From Lachnoclostridium sp. (GTDB lineage Bacteria > Bacillota > Clostridia > Lachnospirales > Lachnospiraceae): a stretch of 56,031 nt of DNA. A model generated the notes under the pieces. The model saw only the letters and a program-made list of their open reading frames with translations. It had not been told where the DNA came from and made no database searches. The stretch's first letter is position 1. Every line of letters begins with the position of its first letter. Shown here in pieces: positions 49,497-56,031 of this stretch. The position numbers and the translations under genes were made by a program. The stretch is from assembly GCA_023665475.1 (NCBI GenBank), contig JAMPEB010000016.1:1-56031 (forward strand), in the 5' to 3' direction.

Positions 49497-50756
49497 TTAC
49501 TCCGTGGGCTGGGCGGTAACACCGTTCACCATAATATCCAGCAATGCCTGCAAATCCTGATTATCCGCATTTTTACCGGCAATGGTAATGCCATAAATAT
49601 AAGCCGGATTCCAGAATGTATTGGCAATGCGCTGGGTGTCCGCATACTGCGACTGCTCCGCAAGCGCCGCAATCACCGGAGATGCCTGAACCACCGAAGA
49701 GGCCGCCGCATTCACATTGGACGGGCACTCTCCCACAACCTCAAATCTCTTTATCTGCATTTCCTCGGAAGAAAGATATTCCGCAAGCTTCATTGCATAG
49801 TAAGTATTTTCGGAATAAGGATTGATGCCTAACAGCTTATATCCCGAAAAACTGCACATCTGCACACTGTCCCCCGCAACCGTATAATGGGGTAGCTTTG
49901 CCGCCGCAAAGTTCTCTCCCCATGCCTCCTTTACAGTCTCGGCATTCCATGCGCCGTTAATACCCGCAATGATGCTTCCGTCCTTCACGCCGTCTAAAAA
50001 ACCGGTATCGTCACAGTGTACAAAACCGTCATTTGTTGCAATTTTCAACATTGCTTCGGCAACATCCACACCCTTGTAATGTGTATCCGTTGCATTCCAA
50101 TTACAATGATTGGTAACTCCGTCATCATTCATTCCCAGCTCCAGATCCGCTCCGCGGAAAAACGAATAAATATACCAGCCGCTGGAATAATCAATAGTTG
50201 TTTTCTTTCCGTTCTTGGCAGATACCTCCAAAATTCTGTCCAGTTCTTTAATATCTTCTTCTGTCAGATATGCCGAATTATAATACAAAAAATAACCGTT
50301 TCCTGCCGTTACGGGATAGCCGTATAATTTCCCATCATGCATTGCCGCCTTGCAGGCTCCGTTATCTACGCCGCCGTTGGCAGCTATCACCTCATCCGCA
50401 TTTTCCGTTATCTCAAGCAGCACATTCTCCTGCCTTAAAACCTCAAACTGGTCGTCCGCAAACATATAGACATCCGCTGCTGCCTGCGGATTTGCCAAAA
50501 TGGTGTCCCGCGAAGTCAAAACGCTCTCCGTGCTGATTGTGATCTCAAAAACAGCTTCATCGGCATATTCCTTTTTAAATTCCTCAATGGCCTGATTCAA
50601 CAGGTCTCTGTCACCCTCATCACTCCACCAGACGGAAAGCTTAACCGTCTGAAGCTGTTTGGGCTGCGCCTTGGAGCAGCCTGCCAAGCATATAGAAACT
50701 GCCGTCAGACAACATGCCGCTAAAAAAATCTTGGTTTTCATAAATCTATGTTTCAT
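49497..50756 (-). CDS. Extracellular solute-binding lipoprotein (sugar type)
   Basis: 419 residues. A lipobox LAGC at about residue 27, then a periplasmic-binding-protein fold typical of family 1 sugar binders (KLSVWWSDEGDRDLLNQAIEEFKKEYADEAVFEI, GINGAWNAETVKEAWGENFAAA). It would sit on the outer membrane face. No ABC permease or ATPase gene lies beside it, so either it works with components elsewhere or serves a sensory role with the adjacent HD-GYP protein. GAGGATG precedes the ATG at 50756. Confidence 0.92.
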   Translation of the reverse strand: MKHRFMKTKIFLAACCLTAVSICLAGCSKAQPKQLQTVKLSVWWSDEGDRDLLNQAIEEFKKEYADEAVFEITISTESVLTSRDTILANPQAAADVYMFADDQFEVLRQENVLLEITENADEVIAANGGVDNGACKAAMHDGKLYGYPVTAGNGYFLYYNSAYLTEEDIKELDRILEVSAKNGKKTTIDYSSGWYIYSFFRGADLELGMNDDGVTNHCNWNATDTHYKGVDVAEAMLKIATNDGFVHCDDTGFLDGVKDGSIIAGINGAWNAETVKEAWGENFAAAKLPHYTVAGDSVQMCSFSGYKLLGINPYSENTYYAMKLAEYLSSEEMQIKRFEVVGECPSNVNAAASSVVQASPVIAALAEQSQYADTQRIANTFWNPAYIYGITIAGKNADNQDLQALLDIMVNGVTAQPTE

Positions 50757-50862
50757 AAATCATCCTCATTTCTATGTTTTCTCTCCGGATATTTTTCGTT
50801 AAGTGTGATTATAGCACAAAAAAGTTCCAAATACAATCATTCCCGCATTTTTAACAAATGTA

Positions 50863-53499
50863 TCACACAAACTCTCTGGCATGACTACAGGTAAAATAAA
50901 GAATCTGGTATTTTTCTGACAGCGCTTCCAGAAAATCTTTACAGGCAGCCATTTTTCTGTCATCCAAATTGGCAAAAGGGTCATCCATGATAAGAATCGG
51001 AGCTTCCTCCCGATACATGGCGTCCACAAAGGCGATTCGTAAACAAATGCCTATCAAATCCCGGTATCCGGCGCTGAACACGACGGTATCTCTTTGTTTT
51101 CCGTACTCATTTGCCGTAATCACTCCATGGGCATCCACATGAAAATGGTCTGCCACACTTTGGACAATCATTTCATAGTATTTTCGGAAACCCTGCAGTA
51201 TAGGGTCTGCGTATTTGGCAGTCATGGCTTCCTTTGCCAGCCCCAGCTTCAGGCGCGCCTGTACTATGTACCAGTGTTTCTGCTGCTCTTTTTCCTGTAG
51301 AGTCTTTAACTCCTCCAACCTTATGCCGTTCTCTTCCCAATCGTCATATTCCTTTTGAAGATTCTCCAGCCTGCTATTATAATCCCGTATGATGTCTTGA
51401 ACCTTCTCCATCTCCTCCGTAAGCTGCTGCATCCGACGGCTCAATTCTTCCGGTCCCGGCAATTCTTCCCCGTCCTGCCTTTCACTCAACAGAGACATTT
51501 CCCTCAAAAGGGAAATATCATTTTCCTCCTCAAACCGGGCAAGCTCCTCCCTCGCATCCGTCAGGGCACTTGCAGCATTTTGGCAACTGTCCGCCAAATT
51601 CTGAATATTATTTATTTGTGGGGAAAGTTCTTCGTCAGGGGAATATCCGTATTGCTCCAGAAAAGCCAGTACACTTCGCTCTATCCCGGCATATTCATCC
51701 TGTGCTTTCCTAAAATTTTCCCGTTTTTCCTGTAAAATGTCATACCTCTCCGCTTTCGCTTTCAGTTCATACAAGGAATCCACAAATTTAAGCTCTGTAG
51801 ACACCATCCCATAGGCTTCCAGAAAGGTCTCCAGAGACTTTCGCAAAATGTCCAGATTCTTCGCCTTTTTACTTTCTTCCGCCCTTTGACATTTTTTCTT
51901 TAAGGCAAAATACTCCACTGCTTCTTCGGTAATTTCCTGTAAAAGGGCGGATACGGTATTTTCGTCAAATACTTTGCCGTGGGCTGCCAGATAATTCGCC
52001 GTTTCCTTATCGGTTCTTTCCATAAACTCCATATCTTCCGCTATCATCTGCTGCAAACTTTCCATCTCCGGAGAAAATGGGGAGGGCGCCGTCTGTCTCT
52101 GCGCAAAAAGCCATCCGCACACGGCCAGAATAACGCCTGCCGCAAGCAGGGGAAGTCCCACAGTCAAGGATACGACCGCTGTCAATACCGCACCTGTCAC
52201 TCCAAGTAAAAGCCCAAAAATAAGCAGGAGATTTCTCTTTGCATCCACGGAGGCTTTCGCTTCCGCAGAGGCTTGCCATGCGGTAAGGGCAGCGCGGTTG
52301 GAAGGCAGCGCCGCTTTTTTCAAATTTCTCTGGTTCCAATTTGCCACGATGGCAGTGATATTCTCCGACTCCTCATCAAAGTAAGGTTCTAATTCCTTCA
52401 GCCGTTCCCGTTCGGCGGAGCTGATTTGTTCCGCCCGGTATTCCTGGCTGATGGCTCTAAGTTCCTCTGCCTCCCGCAGCTTTTCTTGAATGCTTTCCAC
52501 AGACGGCGCACCCTTCTCAAAGGATGCCTCCAAAGCCGACAACTCCGCCTCCTCCTCTGCCGAAATCCGGTATAACTGCACTCTCTCCTGCAATTTCTCC
52601 GTTTCACGACACTTTTGAATGGTTTCTTTGATTTCCTCCGAAAGCGGAATCCCCTTGGGAAATTGATTTTTCAGCTTTTCTTCCGTTTCTTTTTTTGCAG
52701 TGATATCTTTCTTAAGCCTGTCCCATTCCGATTTCTTGACAAGGACAGACTGCATCGCGGAAACCTTGGTCTGTTGTTCCTTTGTTTCCTGCATTTTATT
52801 CTTCAAATCCCGCAGAGTGTCCTCCTGCTTTCGGAGATATTGCTGACATTGATTGATACTGTCCGAAATGCCTTCGCCTCCCACAACCAGCCTTTGGCAT
52901 CCGGCAATCTCTTCTTTTCTTTTGGCGAGGGAACCGCTTGCCCTATCCGGATTTAATTTATTGATTATCTCTGTAAGTCTGGCGTTTGCCGCTTCAAAAT
53001 TATTTAAATCATTGGAATTGTCCGCTAAATTTCCGATTTTTGCATTGATATCGTCCGTGGCGGAAGTCTCACATTCCTTCTGCCCGATAAAAACCGTTCT
53101 CTGAAAGGATTCTTTGTTTATCCTGAAAATCTCTTCCCCTATTCTGCTGCTGTATTCCTTGGAAAGGAGATTGGTTTTCACATCCCTGATTTCAAACTCG
53201 TCCTTGGCTTCCTTATCCCGAAAAATCCGGGAAATCTGATATACCTTTCCCTGTGTTTCAAAAACAATCTGTCCCCCGAAAACACCCCCCTGCCACGGCA
53301 TATATCTTTTGCGCTCGTTTTCCTCCAAACTTCTTTTCCGCTCGCCCTCAAATCCGTAAAACATGGCTTGGATAAAGGCGGCAAGGGTGCTTTTTCCCCA
53401 TCCGTTTTCCTCACAGAGCGTATTGACTCCCTGAGCAAAATTTATGGAATAATCGTGAAATTTCCCGAAATTTTCAATATGACAGGACAAAATTCTCAT
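50863..53499 (-). CDS. SMC-like ATPase of the YhaN/SbcC group
   Basis: 878 residues. Walker A at about 35 (ENGWGKST), long coiled coils, signature-like region and Walker B (ILIMDDPFANLDDRK) near the end. Mid-molecule, at about 425-470, there are two adjacent hydrophobic segments (LLLIFGLLLGVTGAVLTAV and VGLPLLAAGVILAVCGWLF), so the arm tip would be a membrane hairpin, not the zinc hook of SbcC/Rad50. It partners the nuclease encoded upstream. GGGGATTAGC precedes the ATG at 53499. Confidence 0.88.
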   Translation of the reverse strand: MRILSCHIENFGKFHDYSINFAQGVNTLCEENGWGKSTLAAFIQAMFYGFEGERKRSLEENERKRYMPWQGGVFGGQIVFETQGKVYQISRIFRDKEAKDEFEIRDVKTNLLSKEYSSRIGEEIFRINKESFQRTVFIGQKECETSATDDINAKIGNLADNSNDLNNFEAANARLTEIINKLNPDRASGSLAKRKEEIAGCQRLVVGGEGISDSINQCQQYLRKQEDTLRDLKNKMQETKEQQTKVSAMQSVLVKKSEWDRLKKDITAKKETEEKLKNQFPKGIPLSEEIKETIQKCRETEKLQERVQLYRISAEEEAELSALEASFEKGAPSVESIQEKLREAEELRAISQEYRAEQISSAERERLKELEPYFDEESENITAIVANWNQRNLKKAALPSNRAALTAWQASAEAKASVDAKRNLLLIFGLLLGVTGAVLTAVVSLTVGLPLLAAGVILAVCGWLFAQRQTAPSPFSPEMESLQQMIAEDMEFMERTDKETANYLAAHGKVFDENTVSALLQEITEEAVEYFALKKKCQRAEESKKAKNLDILRKSLETFLEAYGMVSTELKFVDSLYELKAKAERYDILQEKRENFRKAQDEYAGIERSVLAFLEQYGYSPDEELSPQINNIQNLADSCQNAASALTDAREELARFEEENDISLLREMSLLSERQDGEELPGPEELSRRMQQLTEEMEKVQDIIRDYNSRLENLQKEYDDWEENGIRLEELKTLQEKEQQKHWYIVQARLKLGLAKEAMTAKYADPILQGFRKYYEMIVQSVADHFHVDAHGVITANEYGKQRDTVVFSAGYRDLIGICLRIAFVDAMYREEAPILIMDDPFANLDDRKMAACKDFLEALSEKYQILYFTCSHAREFV

Positions 53500-53555
53500 G
53501 CTAATCCCCATTTCCGAGCGACTTGTCGCGAAGGCGATTTCTCGTCTGCCATCAA

Positions 53556-53587
53556 GGCTATTTGTTTTCGCTCAGAAACAAATAGCC
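53556..53587. repeat. Perfect 12-bp inverted repeat, element G
   Basis: GGCTATTTGTTT (53556-53567) and AAACAAATAGCC (53576-53587) with an eight-base loop, in the 110-base gap between the two nuclease-pair genes. It would fold in their shared mRNA and may adjust the ratio of the two proteins. Confidence 0.7.
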
Positions 53588-53609
53588 GATTGAACAACAC
53601 CGGTTTACA

Positions 53610-54710
53610 CTATTCTACATACTCCCCGGCAAGCGCCTGCAGCCCATAGCGGATAATGATCGCTTTATCCTCCTCCGAGAGGGAATCATCCGACATCACC
53701 TGCCGCACATATTCGCCTTTTAAGGATTCGTCAAGCAGATAATCCTCACTGTCTATTTTTAGCACGCTTTCATCGTACACTTTTACAAAATAAAAACGGG
53801 AGTTCAATCGGGATTGAAAATAAGCGATATCTTTTTCGCACTCCACATCCAGCATACCCTTGAGCACAATTTTCACCAGACTGCTGTTTTCGCAGTCCGC
53901 TCCCTGCAGCGCCGTTTCCGCTTTTTCCACCATTTCCGCCGTAGTTTCGCAATCCGTCACATCCACATTTACTGTATATAGCTTGCGCCGGGCAAAGGGA
54001 ATGAAGGTATGGGTATACCGCCCGCTTTTTTCATCTATGTCAAGCAGTACAAAACCATGTTCGCCGCATTCATCAAATCCCCTGCCCTCCAGACAGCCCG
54101 CATAACAGTATTCCGCTCTTGTATCCAGCTTCTCTTTTTTATAGGTATGGATATGCCCCAGAGCCAGATAATCAATGCCCTTATTTCTTAAAGCCTTGAG
54201 CGGGATGATTTCCGCCTTATCCTTTGCGGCGCTGCTCGCCTCCTGCCCATGGAGCATCACAATATTAAATTTTTCGGCGTCCGTCATCAGCGTATGATAT
54301 GCCGATTCCGCATTTTCCGGAGACAGCTCCAATCCCCAAATCTGCACTTTGCCCCCGGCTTCCTCATAGACAGTCCACCGGGAACCGAACAATTTTAGAT
54401 TTTCAGGAATTTCCTCCAGACCGGAAAGAAAATTGTCGCTATCATGATTGCCTTTCAGGTAATAAAAATTTATCTCCTGATGGCTTATTATCTGATGTAA
54501 AACGGTGTTTTTTGCGGTTGCGGAAATATTTTTCGTATCAAACAAATCCCCCGCTATCAAAATCGCCGCAACCTGATTCTCCGCGGCATACTCAACCATT
54601 CTCTCAAAGGTATGCAAAATTTCCCCTTTTCTTTCTTTTGCACGCTCTTTATCCAGATTTGCATTCATCTTAGAATCCAAATGCAAATCCGCGCAATGAA
54701 TCATCTTCAT
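53610..54710 (-). CDS. SbcD/YhaO-like metallophosphoesterase nuclease
   Basis: 366 residues. Phosphoesterase motifs in order: HCADLHLDS, AGDLFD, LKGNHDS, VMLHGQE and LGHIHTYK. The Mre11-like nuclease binds two metals and processes DNA ends with the SMC-like ATPase encoded next. A C-terminal ~110 residues would contact the ATPase. GAGAGG precedes the ATG at 54710; earlier in-frame ATGs are too far or overlap that site. Confidence 0.92.
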   Translation of the reverse strand: MKMIHCADLHLDSKMNANLDKERAKERKGEILHTFERMVEYAAENQVAAILIAGDLFDTKNISATAKNTVLHQIISHQEINFYYLKGNHDSDNFLSGLEEIPENLKLFGSRWTVYEEAGGKVQIWGLELSPENAESAYHTLMTDAEKFNIVMLHGQEASSAAKDKAEIIPLKALRNKGIDYLALGHIHTYKKEKLDTRAEYCYAGCLEGRGFDECGEHGFVLLDIDEKSGRYTHTFIPFARRKLYTVNVDVTDCETTAEMVEKAETALQGADCENSSLVKIVLKGMLDVECEKDIAYFQSRLNSRFYFVKVYDESVLKIDSEDYLLDESLKGEYVRQVMSDDSLSEEDKAIIIRYGLQALAGEYVE

Positions 54711-54870
54711 ATTGCCTCTCATTCCGCCGCACAAACGGCATTGACACGCTTAAACGGATTTCCTATATTTCAATCGGATTTAGAATTAAGTCCGTCTTAT
54801 GGGACACTTCTCATGGGATAATGGTTTTAACACAAAAACAGAAATACAAATTACTATGGAGGTGTTTGTT

Positions 54871-55107
54871 ATGACATTTTATGACTGGAATCATAACGGA
54901 GCGGGAGAGATCAGTGAGCCCGTCCCCTGCAGCGGCGGAATTTCAATATTTGGCGCCGTTTCTGCCATAATTCTGGGGTTATTTTCAGCGGCCGGCATAT
55001 TGGCATTTCTGGGCGGAGAGAATGATTTATCCATGATTCTTGCCCTTCTGCTGTGGCTTATCTGCAGCGGAGTCCTCAGCGTATGGTTTGACAACATAGG
55101 ACTATAG
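54871..55107 (+). CDS. Small two-helix membrane protein
   Basis: 78 residues. MTFYDWNHNGAGEISEP, then two hydrophobic segments (about 25-47 and 53-73). GGAGG lies 10 bases before the ATG at 54871, better than upstream starts. Gly/Ser between the helices. It faces the nuclease operon divergently. I do not recognise the family. Confidence 0.68.
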   Translation: MTFYDWNHNGAGEISEPVPCSGGISIFGAVSAIILGLFSAAGILAFLGGENDLSMILALLLWLICSGVLSVWFDNIGL

Positions 55108-55140
55108 GAAAAGGCTGCCGCATTTCTTTATGCGACAGCC
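55108..55140 (-). terminator. Terminator of the right-edge gene
   Basis: GGCTGCCGCAT (55113-55123) and ATGCGACAGCC (55130-55140) pair with one mismatch; read on the minus strand it ends in TTTT. It is 36 bases after the stop at 55176 and may also serve the convergent small gene. Confidence 0.7.
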
Positions 55141-55175
55141 CATCTCTGTCCGACAAAATTTTGATTCACCGCCGC

Positions 55176-56031
55176 TTAATAAAAATAGTCCAAATCCATA
55201 CCATTTGTCAAATAATAAAGCATGCTTAAATCAACATCACTCAGATCATCATCAAAGTCCATTTGATAGAACAGCGAAGACATATTATAAATGCGCCACT
55301 TACCGTTCACCTTGATAACCTCAATATCAATCTTATCTGTCTTATCCGTCTCACCGTCATATTTGCCATAGAAGCGGACCGTCACCTCATATCCCTTGGT
55401 CACTTTCATTTTGCTCAGATTCTTCAGATAGGATTTGGTCTCCTTGGCAAACTTCTTGGCGTCACTTTTGGAAATGTCCAAATCATCCGCCATATCCTCA
55501 TAATCGGCGTTGTCCATCTCATCAATTTCTTCAATGAGATCCTCGATATAACTACTGCTAACCGAATCTTCAATGGAGCGCAAATCCTTCTTCTTCATTT
55601 CCTTAGCAGCTACAAAATCGCATTTGGTAATCTTAAATCCGGCTATATCCTCATAAAAGTCCGCTAAATCATTTTTGAGGTCGTCAAATTCCTCTTTTAT
55701 ATCGTCGTTCTTTTTCAGGATATTATACAAACTCCGGGTATAATCCGTAGTCATCGGATCTGCCAGCTTCATATAAGCAAACACATCGGTGCTCTGCTTA
55801 TTAATCAACTTTACCAAATCCTTTACCGGTGTCTTATAACTGCCGGAACCCATAAGGCTCGCAACAAGAACCACCAAAAGAACTAATACTACTGCCGCTG
55901 CGCCTGCAATCAAAGCAATAGGACCTTTTTTCCCGTTACTGCCCGTACCCGCATCAGAAGCAGACACCGTCTGACTGTAAGGCGCTGTTGCTGTATTGGG
56001 TGCCGCTGTTGCATCGGCGCCGGCTGCTGCC
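55176..56031 (-). CDS. Membrane protein with acidic extracellular domain (partial)
   Basis: At least 285 residues; the frame runs off the window edge. The visible start is an Ala/Thr/Ser-rich linker, then a membrane helix (IALIAGAAAVVLVLLVVLVASL) and ~220 outer residues rich in Asp, Glu and Lys with helical character, ending in a nuclear-transport-factor-like VIKVNGKWRIYNMSSLFY strand. Clostridial proteins of this shape often begin with a zinc ribbon, which would lie outside the window. A GTG at 55967 is not likely to be the start. Confidence 0.7.
   Translation of the reverse strand, partial: AAAGADATAAPNTATAPYSQTVSASDAGTGSNGKKGPIALIAGAAAVVLVLLVVLVASLMGSGSYKTPVKDLVKLINKQSTDVFAYMKLADPMTTDYTRSLYNILKKNDDIKEEFDDLKNDLADFYEDIAGFKITKCDFVAAKEMKKKDLRSIEDSVSSSYIEDLIEEIDEMDNADYEDMADDLDISKSDAKKFAKETKSYLKNLSKMKVTKGYEVTVRFYGKYDGETDKTDKIDIEVIKVNGKWRIYNMSSLFYQMDFDDDLSDVDLSMLYYLTNGMDLDYFY

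Noticed and set aside
1..56031. rRNA, tRNA, CRISPR arrays, insertion sequences, prophage genes
   Set aside because: None seen on reading; the only repeats are the tandem cassettes, the luxS-leader copies, the immunity relic and the hairpin elements.

Overview
The window reads as a chromosome segment of an anaerobic, low-to-moderate GC Firmicute, most likely a gut-type Lachnospiraceae (Clostridia). The reasons are strong AGGAGG ribosome binding sites, consensus sigma-A promoters, split transketolase subunits, type-2 GalT beside GalK, a rubredoxin-first (reverse) rubrerythrin next to a Fur/PerR regulator, LuxS with Pfs, and many DUF and VanW-type membrane or surface proteins. There are no rRNA or tRNA genes, no intact transposon and no CRISPR array. 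Most genes are core-like; the accessory signal sits in a few short AT-rich or decayed patches.

Layout. 1-6.1 kb: DegV, then on the minus strand ribulose-5-phosphate epimerase, an amidase-like PG hydrolase, an Fe-S aldo/keto reductase and the two transketolase halves. 6.2-8.6 kb: an OmpR-type two-component system whose genes are separated by a hairpin-rich spacer. 8.9-9.9 kb: peroxide/iron regulator and rubrerythrin. 10-12.7 kb: an orphan hypothetical, a decayed stretch and a MATE pump. 12.8-16.9 kb: ABC ATPase, FtsX-like permease and XRE regulator operon. 17.1-20.9 kb: a membrane Ser/Thr kinase, a secreted LysM protein and a divergent HTH gene. 21-23.5 kb: an SDR, a decayed RloB-like defence gene, and a PepSY / 40-residue protein / FakA-C-like operon. 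23.6-24.5 kb: two tandem copies of a cassette that looks like a type I toxin-antitoxin locus. 24.8-27.4 kb: luxS, pfs, an LRR protein and a small protein. 27.4-30.5 kb: DUF2975-HTH-DUF4153 operon and a hypothetical. 30.8-33.7 kb: an MBL hydrolase, a TrmL/gamma-carbonic-anhydrase fusion and an RCC1 lipoprotein. 33.8-35.3 kb: remains of a polymorphic-toxin tip with Imm6 and SUKH immunity genes. 35.4-42 kb: aminotransferase with Lrp regulator, AIR-synthase-like protein, VanW, exonuclease and LysM proteins. 42-56 kb: galT-galK, DUF1189, a GT52-like glycosyltransferase with GH28, HD-GYP, a solute-binding protein, a YhaN/YhaO-type nuclease pair and a partial membrane protein at the right edge.

The most interesting system is at 23.65-24.51 kb. 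Each ~405-bp unit encodes, on the minus strand, a 43-residue hydrophobic peptide with a basic tail. Its start codon overlaps the stop of a 10-codon leader that carries the strong ribosome binding site. On the plus strand a consensus promoter would drive a ~90-nt RNA convergent on the toxin gene, and both transcripts would end at one shared bidirectional terminator. This is the architecture of par/fst and related type I toxin-antitoxin loci, but I do not recognise the peptide as a known family member.

Other points that stand out: an in-frame fusion of a tRNA 2'-O-methyltransferase with a gamma-class carbonic anhydrase; an RloB-like pseudogene; a frame-shifted orphan toxin tip followed by immunity genes with evidence of cassette turnover; and a family of nested-hairpin intergenic elements scattered through the window. 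Functional assignments rest on motif and family recognition by eye; no database search was run.
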